Source: Pseudomonadota bacterium
GTDB taxonomy: Bacteria > Pseudomonadota > Alphaproteobacteria > Sphingomonadales > Sphingomonadaceae
Direction: 5' to 3'
NCBI GenBank assembly: GCA_023416515.1
Contig: JAEZHP010000145.1
Location: 1-44,218 of the forward strand
DNA: 44,218 nt
Positions 15,623 through 23,501 of the stretch are shown here, one piece after another. The notes under the pieces were generated by a model. That model did not search any database, was not told the origin of the DNA, and saw only the letters and a list, made by a program, of their open reading frames with translations. Made by a program: the position numbers and the translations under genes. Numbering within the stretch: the first letter of the stretch is position 1; each line of letters begins with the position of its first letter.

Positions 15623-16605
15623 CAGTCGAAATGGACAAGGGCCGCACGCTCGCGGTCGGCGACGTCAAAGCGCTGGCGGACGACATCCGCCGCGAGGTTG
15701 CCAGGGCGATCGTCGGACAGGACGAAGCGGTCGAGCTCATGCTGACCGCTCTCTTCTCCTCCGGCCATATCCTTCTCGAAGGCCCCCCGGGCACCGCCAA
15801 GACCTTCCTTGCGCAATGTTTCGCACGGGTGCTGGGGCTCGATTTCGGGCGGATCCAGTTCACTCCCGACCTGATGCCCGGCGACATCGTCGGCTCGAAC
15901 CTGTTCAACTTCCAGACCAGCCAATTCACGCTGACCCGGGGCCCGATCTTCTGCCAGCTGCTGCTTGCCGACGAGATCAACCGAACTCCGCCCAAGACCC
16001 AGGCGGCCTTGCTCGAGGCGATGCAGGAGCGCGCCGTCACCATCGACGGAGTGACCCATGAGCTTCCGCCGCACTTCATGGTGATCGCCACCCAGAACCC
16101 CATCGAGCAGCAGGGCGTCTACCCGCTGCCGGAGGCGCAGCTCGACCGCTTCCTGTTCAAGCACAGGATGGACTATCCGAGCCACGAGGAGGAGCGGCGC
16201 ATCGTCGCCGCTCATGGCGCCCGCTTCGGCGCCCCGAGGCCGGAGGAATGGGGCGTGTCGCCGAAGGTCGACGCTGCTCTGCTCGAGGCCGCGATCGGCA
16301 CCGTCGCCTCGCTGCCGATGGTCGGCGAAGTCGTCGACTATGTCGTCGGCCTGATCCGCTCGACCCGGACCGCGCCCGACCTCGAAGGCGGGGCCTCCCC
16401 GCGCGCCGCGGCCTTGCTCGCCGGAGCAGCGCGCGCGCGGGCGGCGCTCGACGGGCGCGACTATGTCATTCCCGACGACGTCAAGGCGCTCGCTCCGGCG
16501 GTGCTTCGCCACCGGGTCATCCTCTCGCCCGCCGCCGAGATCGAAGGACGGCCGGTCGAGAGCGTCGTCCAGCGGCTGATCGAAGAGGTCGAGGCGCCGC
16601 GTTGA
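15619..16605 (+). CDS. MoxR family AAA+ ATPase
   Basis: A 328-residue MoxR-type ATPase, a family thought to act as chaperones that mature or activate VWA-domain partners. Walker A GPPGTAKT (about residues 55-62), Walker B LLADEINR, sensor ATQNPIEQQG and the arginine-rich lid domain are present. I chose a GTG whose first base overlaps the upstream stop as GTGA, matching the junction style of this operon and following an AAGGA ribosome site by about 10 bases. An ATG 21 bp upstream and another 12 bp downstream are alternatives. The VWA protein encoded next is the natural partner. Confidence 0.93.
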   Translation: MTVEMDKGRTLAVGDVKALADDIRREVARAIVGQDEAVELMLTALFSSGHILLEGPPGTAKTFLAQCFARVLGLDFGRIQFTPDLMPGDIVGSNLFNFQTSQFTLTRGPIFCQLLLADEINRTPPKTQAALLEAMQERAVTIDGVTHELPPHFMVIATQNPIEQQGVYPLPEAQLDRFLFKHRMDYPSHEEERRIVAAHGARFGAPRPEEWGVSPKVDAALLEAAIGTVASLPMVGEVVDYVVGLIRSTRTAPDLEGGASPRAAALLAGAARARAALDGRDYVIPDDVKALAPAVLRHRVILSPAAEIEGRPVESVVQRLIEEVEAPR

Positions 16606-17918
16606 TCTATCCCACTCAAAGGATGGTTCTTCTGGCCGCCGCGGTGGCGCCGGTGGCGCTCGTCCTTGCTCTGGCCATGCCCGAGGCATGGACCGCGGGC
16701 TTGGGGCTGCTCTTCATGCTTCTCACGCTCGCCGCGCTCGATGCGCTGACCGGGCCCACGCCGCGCCAGTTGCAGCTGCTTTGCGACGGTGCCCAGATCG
16801 TCAATGTCGGAGAGACGTTCGAGGTCGACATCCAGGCGCGCGGCAACAGCGCTCCGCGCGGCGCTGAGATCGCCCTCGACGTCGAAGGACCGCTGGCGCT
16901 GGTCGGACGGATGCGGCGCCCGCTTCGGCCGACCGCCGGCCTCCCCGTTTCAGGAGCGAAGATCGCGCTCAGCGCGGAGCGGCGCGGAAGCGGACGGATC
17001 GCCGGCCTGTGGCTTCGCCTTCCCGGTCTTCTCGGCCTCGTGTGGAAGCAGCGTCGAGTCGAGTTCGACCGGCCGATCCTCGTCACGCCCGACATCCGTC
17101 CGACCCGCGACGAAGGCGTCCAGCTCGCCACCCGCGAGATGATGCACGGCCAGATCGCCCGTCAGCACATTGGCGAGGGCCAGGAATTCGAGTCCCTGGC
17201 CGATTATCGCCAGGGCATGGACCGGCGCTGGATCGACTGGAAGCAGTCGGGGCGGCACACCCGGCTGATCGCCAAGGAATATCGGGTCGAGCGCAACAAC
17301 AACATCGTCCTCGCGATCGACAGCGGCCGATCGATGTGCGAGCCGATGGAGGGCGTGCCGCGGGTCGACAGCGCGGTCGCCGCCGCGCTGCTCACCGCGT
17401 TCGTCGCTCTCAAGCAGGGCGATCGTATCGGTCTATTCGCCTTCGATTCGAAGCCACGCGCGTCGAGCAAGGTGGTGTCCGGGCCCGCCGCCTTCGGGGT
17501 GCTTCAGCGGGTTGCGGCGGACATCGAATATTCGAGCAACGAGACCAACTACACGCTCGGCCTCGCGACGCTGGCAAGCGGGCTCAAGCGGCGCTCGCTG
17601 ATCATCGTCTTCACCGAGTTCACCGACACGGTCGCAGCCGAGCTGATGATGAGTGCGCTCGCGCCGCTGCTCGGCAAGCACCTGATCCTGTTCGTCGTGC
17701 TTCGCGACGCCGAGCTCGACGCATTCACCGCCGCGGAGCCCAGCGAACCCGACGACCTCAGCCGCGCCGTCAGCGCGGCGGGGCTGCTTCGCGAGCGCCG
17801 GCTGGTGCTGACCAAGCTGCGCCATCTCGGCGTGGAAGTGGTCGAGGCCCCCGCCGCGCAGGCCGGCCCGTCGGTGGTGAAGGCCTATATGGACCTCAAG
17901 CGTCGGGGGCGGATTTGA
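16602..17918 (+). CDS. DUF58 domain protein with von Willebrand A fold
   Basis: A 438-residue DUF58 protein. Two N-terminal hydrophobic segments (about residues 8-50) anchor it in the membrane. The DUF58 signature ESLADYRQGMDRRWIDWKQSGR is followed by a VWA-like domain whose VLAIDSGRSM gives a metal-binding DxSxS-like site with glycine in the middle. The start is a TTG that overlaps the MoxR stop as TTGA. An ATG 21 bp downstream has its ribosome site too close. Probable client of the adjacent MoxR ATPase, by analogy with characterised MoxR-VWA pairs. Confidence 0.9.
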   Translation: MIYPTQRMVLLAAAVAPVALVLALAMPEAWTAGLGLLFMLLTLAALDALTGPTPRQLQLLCDGAQIVNVGETFEVDIQARGNSAPRGAEIALDVEGPLALVGRMRRPLRPTAGLPVSGAKIALSAERRGSGRIAGLWLRLPGLLGLVWKQRRVEFDRPILVTPDIRPTRDEGVQLATREMMHGQIARQHIGEGQEFESLADYRQGMDRRWIDWKQSGRHTRLIAKEYRVERNNNIVLAIDSGRSMCEPMEGVPRVDSAVAAALLTAFVALKQGDRIGLFAFDSKPRASSKVVSGPAAFGVLQRVAADIEYSSNETNYTLGLATLASGLKRRSLIIVFTEFTDTVAAELMMSALAPLLGKHLILFVVLRDAELDAFTAAEPSEPDDLSRAVSAAGLLRERRLVLTKLRHLGVEVVEAPAAQAGPSVVKAYMDLKRRGRI

Positions 17919-18967
17919 GCACCCGCGCCATCGCCCGGCAGTTCCGCGAGCAGCGCGAGGGGGACTGGCAACGCCTCGAGGCGATCCTTCGGGTCGCCGA
18001 ACGAAAGTCGGTTCGGGCGCTTTCGGACGACGACCTGCTCGCCCTTCCCGTCCTCTACCGCGGCGCCCTCTCCTCGCTTTCGTTGGCCCGCGAGACCTCG
18101 CTCGATCTCGAGCTCGTCACCTATCTCGAGGGGCTGTGCGCTCGCGCCTATTTCTTCGTCTACGGGGTGCGCACCACCGCTGGCGCCAAATTCCTGGCCT
18201 TCTTCCGTGCCGACTGGCCCGACGCGATTCGAAGCCTGTGGCGCGAGACGATCGTCTCGGCTCTGCTCATGGTCCTGGGAGCGGTCGCGGCCTATCTGCT
18301 CGTGTCCAACGACCCGACCTGGTTCGAGGCCTTCGTTCCGGCCGACCTTGGCGGCGACCGCAACTACCAGGCGAGCGCCGAGGAACTTCGCCAGACACTC
18401 TACCACGCACCGGAGGGCGGCACCGGCCTAAGCTTCTTCGCGACCTTCCTGTTCACTCACAATGCGCAGGTGTCGGTGATGTGCTTTGCACTCGGCTTCG
18501 CATTCGGAGTGCCCACCGCCATGCTCCTCGTCCACAACGGCACGATGATGGGCGCCTTTTTCGCCCTCTTCCAGGACAAGGGCCTCGCCTTCGAGCTTGG
18601 CGGCTGGCTGTCGATCCACGGGACTACTGAACTGTTCGCAGTCGTCCTCGCCGGCGCCGCCGGTTTCAGGATCGGCTGGGCAGTGGTCTTTCCTGGCGAG
18701 CAGACTCGGCTCGTGGCGGCGACCGGGGCCGGGCGGAGCGCCGCGATCGCGATGATCGGAGTTGTCATCATGCTGATGTGCGCCGGCTTGCTCGAAGGCT
18801 TCGGCCGCCAGCTGATCACCGGCGACTGGACCCGCTACTTCATAGGCTGGACCCTGCTCCTGCTGTGGCTGGCTTATTTCTATGTTCCCAGAGGAGTTGC
18901 GAGGAGGGTGGAATCACCCGCCGGCCCGGCATCCCCGACCGAGAAGGATCGGCGCGCCGATGGCTGA
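17915..18967 (+). CDS. SpoIIM-like (stage II sporulation protein M family) membrane protein
   Basis: A 350-residue SpoIIM-family membrane protein. A cytoplasmic helical N-terminus of about 95 residues is followed by about five membrane segments, with conserved FLFTHNAQVSVMCFALGFAFG and LSIHGTTELFAVVLAGAAG blocks. In Bacillus SpoIIM helps peptidoglycan remodelling during engulfment. This organism is not a spore former, so the protein presumably has an envelope role within the MoxR operon. It starts with TTG overlapping the DUF58 stop as TTGA, preceded by a GGGGGCGG ribosome site. Confidence 0.88.
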   Translation: MSTRAIARQFREQREGDWQRLEAILRVAERKSVRALSDDDLLALPVLYRGALSSLSLARETSLDLELVTYLEGLCARAYFFVYGVRTTAGAKFLAFFRADWPDAIRSLWRETIVSALLMVLGAVAAYLLVSNDPTWFEAFVPADLGGDRNYQASAEELRQTLYHAPEGGTGLSFFATFLFTHNAQVSVMCFALGFAFGVPTAMLLVHNGTMMGAFFALFQDKGLAFELGGWLSIHGTTELFAVVLAGAAGFRIGWAVVFPGEQTRLVAATGAGRSAAIAMIGVVIMLMCAGLLEGFGRQLITGDWTRYFIGWTLLLLWLAYFYVPRGVARRVESPAGPASPTEKDRRADG

Positions 18968-19847
18968 GGCGCACGTCCTTGGCCCCCACGCGGCGCGCGA
19001 CCGCCGAAGCCTGGTCACGCCTGAGGGCGTCGATCTCAGCCTGGGCCTCGCGACGGGCAGCCAGCGAGTCGGCGCGTTCGTCGTCGATTTGCTGATCATG
19101 CTCCTCGCTCTCATCCTTCTGACCCTGCTCGCGGCCTTCTCCGCGATCGGTTTCAGCGCGTCGGGCGGCGGCGAGTGGGCGCTCGAATTCGTCGGCGCGG
19201 TGTGGCTGATCGGCTTCTTCCTGATCCGCAATTTCTACTTCATCCTGTTCGAAGCGGGAACGCGCGCCGCCACCTGGGGCAAGCGCGCATTCGGGCTCCG
19301 AGTCGTGGCGCGCAACGGCGAGCGGCTGACAAGCGAGAGCGTCGTCGCGCGCAACCTGATGCGCGAGGTCGAGCTTTACCTCCCCCTCTCCTACCTCATC
19401 TATGCGGCGGTCGAGACCGACAGCGGCGATGCCCTGCTCGCCTGGGGCGGGGTGTTGTGGGTCCTCGTCTTCACCCTCTTCCCCTTCTTCAACAAGGATC
19501 GACTGCGCATCGGCGACCTCCTCGCCGGCACCTGGGTGGTGAACATCCCGAAGCGCAATCTCAGCTACGACCTCGTCTCGCACGCGCCGCCCGAGGCGAC
19601 CGGCCAGTTCACCAAGGAGCAGCTGGACGCTTATGGCGTCTACGAGCTTCAGACGCTGGAGCAGGTCCTTCGCGACGGCCAGCCCGACACGTTGCGCCTC
19701 GTCGCCGGCACGATCCGCGAGAAGATCGCCTATTGGGGCCCGGGCGACGACTACGAGTTCCTGTCCGCTTACTATCGCGAAGCACGCGCGGACATGGAAC
19801 GCGGCCTGCTGTTCGGCAAACGCCGAGCGGACAAGCACGACCGCTAA
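18960..19847 (+). CDS. RDD family membrane protein
   Basis: A 295-residue RDD protein. The family signature appears as SQRVGAFVVDLLIMLL (about residues 35-50) at the first membrane segment, then two or three more segments and the TWGKRAFGLRVVARNG motif. The C-terminal 110 residues are cytoplasmic and helical (TLEQVLRDGQPDTLRLVAGTIREKIA), longer than in minimal RDD proteins. Last gene of the operon; its ATG lies within the end of the SpoIIM gene (8-bp overlap). Transport functions have been proposed for some RDD proteins, not demonstrated here. Confidence 0.88.
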   Translation: MAEAHVLGPHAARDRRSLVTPEGVDLSLGLATGSQRVGAFVVDLLIMLLALILLTLLAAFSAIGFSASGGGEWALEFVGAVWLIGFFLIRNFYFILFEAGTRAATWGKRAFGLRVVARNGERLTSESVVARNLMREVELYLPLSYLIYAAVETDSGDALLAWGGVLWVLVFTLFPFFNKDRLRIGDLLAGTWVVNIPKRNLSYDLVSHAPPEATGQFTKEQLDAYGVYELQTLEQVLRDGQPDTLRLVAGTIREKIAYWGPGDDYEFLSAYYREARADMERGLLFGKRRADKHDR

Positions 19848-19992
19848 GCCCCTCCCTGAAAGAGAGGGGATGGGGGCGGGTAGCGCTGAGGCGGCTCGAT
19901 GCCGCCGAAGCGCTGCAAGTCACGGACTTAGATCTCCTGGCGCGCGGACGCGCGCACCCACCCCAACCCCTCCCTGTCAGGGAGGGGCTTAG
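19847..19992. repeat. Composite inverted-repeat element between convergent genes
   Basis: Two inverted copies of a 35-39-bp unit bound this element: 19847-19881 in plus orientation and 19955-19992 in minus. Each has a CCCCTCCCT arm, a G-rich arm and a G-rich tail. The middle contains a nested palindrome, AGCGCT with GGCGGC/GCCGCC (19882-19914), and a GC-alternating palindrome near 19940-19955. It fills the gap between the RDD gene and pspF, which are transcribed toward each other, and may terminate both. A related unit is at 64-102. Confidence 0.75.
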
Positions 19993-19993
19993 C

Positions 19994-21034
19994 TCATTGC
20001 AGCTCGTGGCGTCTGAGAGCGTGGCGGAGCTGGTCGTAGGTGAGCTTGAGGGCCTGGGCGGCGGCGCGCTGATTCCAGCGGCACTTCTCAAGTGCGGCGG
20101 CGAGGATCGCCTTTTCATATTCGGCGACGGCGAGACGGAAGTCGCCGCACTCGCCGGGGTCGTAGCCGCTGGGCGGGGGCAACGCCGGCAACACTTGCTG
20201 CGCCGACGAAGCGATGGCTTCCGGCTCCGCTTTCGGACGCGGTCCGGTCGGAGCGGGCGCCCAGGGCGAGGCGAAGGGATCGAAGCTGATCTCGTCGATC
20301 GGCGAATCCGGAACGCCCCACCGATAGACCGCTCGCTCGATGACGTTCTTGAGCTCCCGGATGTTGCCGGGCCATTCGTACGAAAGCATCCGCTCGCTCA
20401 CCCGTTCGCTGAAGCCTGGCCACACTTCCCACTCGAGCTCCATCGCCATTCGCCGGCCGAAATGGTCGGCGAGCACCGGGATGTCGCTCTCGCGATGGCG
20501 GAGCGGAGGAAGGGTGACGACCTCGAAGGAGAGGCGGTCCAAAAGGTCGGCGCGGAAGCGGGATTCGTCGACCAGCCGCGGTAGATGCTCGTTAGTCGCA
20601 GCAACGATCCGGACGTCGACCCGAAGCGGTTTCGACGCGCCGATGCGTGTCACTTCGCCATATTCGATGGCGCGCAGCAGCCGGTCCTGAGCCGGGCTCG
20701 AAAGGGTCGCGAGCTCGTCGAGGAACAGAGTGCCGCCGTCGGCCTCCTCGAAGCGTCCCGGGCGCGCCTTGGCCGCGCCGGTGAAGGCGCCGGCCTCATG
20801 ACCGAACAGCTCCGCCTCGATCAAAGTCTCGGGCAGGGCGGCGCAATTCATGGTAATGAGCGGGCCGTCCCAGCGGGAGGAAAGGTGGTGGAGGCGTTCG
20901 GCGATCAGCTCCTTGCCGGTGCCTCGTTCGCCGATCACCAGCACCGGCCGATCGAGCGGAGCGGCGCGGCTGGCGCGCTCGACCGCATCGAGAAAAGAGG
21001 TGGCCTGCCCCACCAGCTGCGTCGCCCGCTCCAT
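19994..21034 (-). CDS. pspF: Sigma-54 activator PspF
   Basis: A 346-residue enhancer-binding protein that opens RpoN promoters of the phage-shock regulon. It has no N-terminal receiver domain, as expected for PspF, which is held in check by PspA. Walker A GERGTGKE (35-42), the sigma-54 contact loop GAFTGA (82-87), Walker B GGTLFLDE (101-108) and a C-terminal Fis-type helix-turn-helix (NQRAAAQALKLTYDQLRHAL) are all present. It is divergent from the psp operon, and a sigma-54 promoter lies in the 177-bp gap. I chose the start giving MERATQLVGQ; the longer open frame runs across that promoter. Confidence 0.94.
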   Translation of the reverse strand: MERATQLVGQATSFLDAVERASRAAPLDRPVLVIGERGTGKELIAERLHHLSSRWDGPLITMNCAALPETLIEAELFGHEAGAFTGAAKARPGRFEEADGGTLFLDELATLSSPAQDRLLRAIEYGEVTRIGASKPLRVDVRIVAATNEHLPRLVDESRFRADLLDRLSFEVVTLPPLRHRESDIPVLADHFGRRMAMELEWEVWPGFSERVSERMLSYEWPGNIRELKNVIERAVYRWGVPDSPIDEISFDPFASPWAPAPTGPRPKAEPEAIASSAQQVLPALPPPSGYDPGECGDFRLAVAEYEKAILAAALEKCRWNQRAAAQALKLTYDQLRHALRRHELQ

Positions 21035-21096
21035 TCCCGAAGCTTGGCGCAAAATCCCAGTACTTGGCAACTTCTTTGTGCCGGCGGGCTTACGCA

Positions 21097-21108
21097 AAAG
21101 CCTGCTTT
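21097..21108. promoter_or_regulatory. Candidate PspF upstream activator site
   Basis: A short perfect palindrome, AAAGC-CT-GCTTT, lies about 60 bp upstream of the expected sigma-54 transcription start and between pspF and the psp operon. Position and symmetry suit an enhancer site, but it is nearer the promoter than typical sites, and the motif is too short to be decisive. Confidence 0.3.
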
Positions 21109-21136
21109 CCCGTGGGTTTCCAATGGATACCCAAGA

Positions 21137-21153
21137 TTGGCACACGCCTTGCT
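21137..21153 (+). promoter_or_regulatory. Sigma-54 (RpoN) promoter of the psp operon
   Basis: TTGGCAC-N5-TTGCT matches the RpoN consensus almost perfectly: the -24 GG is at 21139-21140 and the -12 GC at 21151-21152, with correct spacing. Transcription should start near 21164, 48 bp before the micro-protein gene. Next to pspF, this is the operon's control point. Confidence 0.88.
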
Positions 21154-21211
21154 GTATGATTTCCGAGCAGCGCCGATGCGGCGGGCTCATGGTTCAGGGA
21201 GGGAATTTCAC

Positions 21212-21346
21212 GTGACCGGCTTTACTCGCCTCTTCGCTTTCGTCAGCCTGATCACGGTCGTCGCGGCCGTGACCGCGGGCGGCTGGGATGGTGCGATCGG
21301 GGAGCCGGCCGCCGCGGTGTCGAAGGTGGCGAATGTCGCTGCCTGA
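21212..21346 (+). CDS. Small membrane protein, first gene after the sigma-54 promoter
   Basis: A 44-residue predicted micro-protein starting with GTG, preceded at a 7-base distance by a strong AGGGAGGGA ribosome site (21196-21204). Residues 6-22 (RLFAFVSLITVVAAVTA) are a membrane helix or uncleaved signal; the short tail ends EPAAAVSKVANVAA. It lies between the sigma-54 promoter and pspA, in the same transcript. I recognise no family. It could be a small Psp effector in the manner of PspD/PspG or a translated leader. Support is the ribosome site, position and hydrophobic pattern only. Confidence 0.6.
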   Translation: MTGFTRLFAFVSLITVVAAVTAGGWDGAIGEPAAAVSKVANVAA

Positions 21347-21440
21347 GGCCCGCAAGCTGCCCATGCTGGGAGTATATCGGTCGGCGGACGCGCCGCGTGC
21401 CGGTCCCTCCCTGCACAAGATTTTGAAGGAGCCTGTGTTC

Positions 21441-22136
21441 ATGGGAATATTTTCGCGGACCCGCGACATCATCGCCGCGAACGTCACCGACCTGCTCGAC
21501 AAGGCCGAGGACCCCTCCAAGATGATCCGGATGATCATCATGGAGATGGAAGAGACCTTGGTCGAAGTCCGCGCCTCCGCTGCCCGGACGATCGCCGACC
21601 AGAAGGAGATGCGCCGCCAGATCACCAAGCTCGACCGGGTTCAGGAGAGCTGGGTCGAGAAGGCCGAGCTCGCGCTCTCGAAGAGCCGCGAGGATCTCGC
21701 CAAGGCCGCTTTGTTCGAGAAGCAGAAGGCCGCGGACCTCGCCGACCAGCTGAAGGCCGAGATCGAGGTGCTCGACGATGCGCTGCGCGCGTCGGAAGCC
21801 GACATCGCCAAGCTTCAGAACAAGCTGCGTGAGGCCCGCACCCGCCAGAACGCGATCATGACGCGGATGGAAAGCGCCCAGAACCGCACCAGGATGCGCG
21901 AAATGTATGCCGGTCCGAAGGTGGACGAGGCCTTCTCGCGCTTCGACGTTCTGGAGCGCCACGCCGACCTCGCCGAGGGCGAGGCCGACGCACTGAGCCT
22001 CGGCGCCGGGCCGAAGAGCCTCGACGACGAGATCGCCGAGCTCAGGAATGCAGACAAGGTCGACGCGGAGCTCGAGGCGCTCAAGGCCTCGCTTGCCCGC
22101 CGCACCAATGGCGGCGACGCCAAGCAGGAGGGTTGA
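21441..22136 (+). CDS. pspA: Phage shock protein A
   Basis: A 231-residue PspA/IM30 (ESCRT-III-like) protein that binds stressed inner membrane and inhibits PspF. It begins with MGIFSRTRDIIAANVTDLLDKAEDP, the amphipathic membrane-binding helix, followed by long coiled coils (about residues 25-185) and a charged tail. Length is close to the E. coli protein. AAGGAG lies 9 bases before the ATG. First of the classical psp genes after the micro-protein; pspB follows after 4 bp. Confidence 0.96.
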   Translation: MGIFSRTRDIIAANVTDLLDKAEDPSKMIRMIIMEMEETLVEVRASAARTIADQKEMRRQITKLDRVQESWVEKAELALSKSREDLAKAALFEKQKAADLADQLKAEIEVLDDALRASEADIAKLQNKLREARTRQNAIMTRMESAQNRTRMREMYAGPKVDEAFSRFDVLERHADLAEGEADALSLGAGPKSLDDEIAELRNADKVDAELEALKASLARRTNGGDAKQEG

Positions 22137-22140
22137 TCAC

Positions 22141-22455
22141 ATGGAAGACGTACTCATCCCTCTGATCATCATGCCGATCCTGTTCATCGCGCTGCCGTGG
22201 CTGATCCTTCACTATGTGACCAAGTGGAAGGTCAATTCGAGCCTCACCGGCGAGGACGAGAAGATGCTCGACGAGCTTTATGAGCTCGGCCGCCGCCTCG
22301 AGGAGCGGATGAACACCATCGACCGGATCATGCAGGCCGACAATCCCGGCTGGCACCCGCTCGGCTACGACAACCGGCCGAGCCTGGAGAAGCCCGTCGT
22401 CAGCGATTTCGAACCGCGGCGCAGCAACGTGCCGACCCGAGAGGAGCGCATGTGA
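22141..22455 (+). CDS. pspB: Phage shock protein B
   Basis: A 104-residue PspB: one N-terminal membrane helix (residues 4-25, PLIIMPILFIALPWLILHYV) and a cytoplasmic coiled coil ending in RLEERMNTIDRIMQADNPGWH, the typical PspB tail. A proline-rich 35-residue extension follows, longer than in E. coli (about 74 residues). PspB works with PspC to sense membrane stress and release PspF from PspA. GGAGG precedes the ATG; the stop overlaps the pspC start. Confidence 0.93.
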   Translation: MEDVLIPLIIMPILFIALPWLILHYVTKWKVNSSLTGEDEKMLDELYELGRRLEERMNTIDRIMQADNPGWHPLGYDNRPSLEKPVVSDFEPRRSNVPTREERM

Positions 22456-22835
22456 TGGCTGGTCAGAACACCCGCTTCTACCTCGACAAGGAGCACGGCA
22501 AGTTCCTCGGCGTCTGCGCCGGAATCGCCGACTATTGGGGGGTCGACGTCACGATGGTGCGGATCGGCACCGTGATCAGCCCCTTCGTCATCGGCCCGTT
22601 GGTCCTTCTCGCCTATTTCCTGATCGCGTTCATGGCGCCCAACCGGCCCCGCGAGCTCGACCAGCTTGCTCCGGCGGAGAAGGAATTCTGGCAGAAGGTG
22701 CGTAAGAACCCGAAGCGCAGCGCGCGGATGGTCCGTGCCCGTTTTCGCGAGATCGACCGCCGCCTCGCCGACGTCGAGACCTATCTCACAAGCCCCGACC
22801 GTCGCCTCGCCCGCGAGATCGACAGCCTGCGCTAA
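22455..22835 (+). CDS. pspC: Phage shock protein C
   Basis: A 126-residue PspC. The PspC domain opens with RFYLDKEHGKFLGVCAGIADYWGVDVTMVRI and has membrane helices within about residues 30-62 (VISPFVIGPLVLLAYFLIAFMAP). The cytoplasmic tail ends in RLADVETYLTSPDRRLAREI followed by DSLR, closely resembling the tail of the small protein encoded next. The ATG overlaps the pspB stop by one base; a GTG one codon earlier is equally possible. Confidence 0.93.
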   Translation: MAGQNTRFYLDKEHGKFLGVCAGIADYWGVDVTMVRIGTVISPFVIGPLVLLAYFLIAFMAPNRPRELDQLAPAEKEFWQKVRKNPKRSARMVRARFREIDRRLADVETYLTSPDRRLAREIDSLR

Positions 22836-22858
22836 GTTATTCCTCAGGAGACTGCCCC

Positions 22859-23185
22859 GTGGAACCCGACAAGCTCGCCTTTTTGCAGACCATCTTCCCG
22901 TTCATCGCCATCATGGCCGCGCTCGGGATCGGCGGCTGGGTGCTGACCACCTGGCTCAGGATCAAGAACGGCTATCCGCTCGACGGCGCCTGGGGCCAGG
23001 CGGTCTATCCGAAGAAGAGCGACGAGGCGATGGAGCGGATCAAGCTGATCTCCCAGGAGAATGCGCAGCTCCGCGCCGAGCTCGGCTCGGTCAAGGATCG
23101 CCTCGCCAATGTCGAGCGGATCGTCACCGACGACAGCCACCGGCTGTCCCAGGAGATCGACTCGCTGCGCCTGACCAAAAATTGA
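22859..23185 (+). CDS. PspB-like small membrane protein, copy 1
   Basis: A 108-residue protein with one membrane helix (residues 9-32, LQTIFPFIAIMAALGIGGWVL) and a cytoplasmic coiled coil. The tail SVKDRLANVERIVTDDSHRL then SQEIDSLRL matches both the PspB coiled-coil pattern and the end of PspC. It begins with GTG after an AGGAG site, 23 bp after pspC. I know of no characterised function. By position and shape it is a likely extra Psp-signalling component. Confidence 0.8.
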   Translation: MEPDKLAFLQTIFPFIAIMAALGIGGWVLTTWLRIKNGYPLDGAWGQAVYPKKSDEAMERIKLISQENAQLRAELGSVKDRLANVERIVTDDSHRLSQEIDSLRLTKN

Positions 23186-23195
23186 GGGACCGGAC

Positions 23196-23471
23196 ATGGA
23201 CGGAAAGATTTTCGCCCTGCTCTTCTTCGTGATCGTCGTCGGAATTCCGGTGATCGGGGGCATCCTGGCGGACATCCACAAGCGCAAGCTCAAGTTCAAG
23301 GAACGGGAGCTGGAGCTGATGTCTCACAACACCGCCGAGAAGGCCGCTCAATATGCCGCTCACACCGAACGGCTCGAGCAGCGCGTTCGGGTGCTTGAGC
23401 GGATCATCACCGACAAGGGCGTGGACGTCGCCGACCAGATCGAGGCTCTACGCGACAAGCCGCTCAACTAA
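23196..23471 (+). CDS. PspB-like small membrane protein, copy 2
   Basis: A 91-residue protein: membrane helix at residues 4-24 (KIFALLFFVIVVGIPVIGGIL), a basic cytoplasmic KRKLKFKERELELM segment and a coiled-coil tail RVRVLERIITDKG followed by a QIEALRDK end. It is a paralogue of the neighbouring small genes in architecture and tail motif. It lies 10 bp after copy 1 and has its own GAGGG ribosome site. Function unknown beyond membership of the psp operon. Confidence 0.8.
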   Translation: MDGKIFALLFFVIVVGIPVIGGILADIHKRKLKFKERELELMSHNTAEKAAQYAAHTERLEQRVRVLERIITDKGVDVADQIEALRDKPLN

Positions 23472-23501
23472 CCGCGCTCGAGGACATCCAGGGAGACGAA
23501 C

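Noticed and set aside
16248..16601. N-terminal extension of the DUF58 gene into the MoxR gene
   Set aside because: Arginine-rich shadow of MoxR; the TTG at the MoxR stop fits operon style and family length.
19847..19992. CRISPR array
   Set aside because: Only two inverted copies and no regular spacers or cas genes; better described as a palindromic extragenic element.
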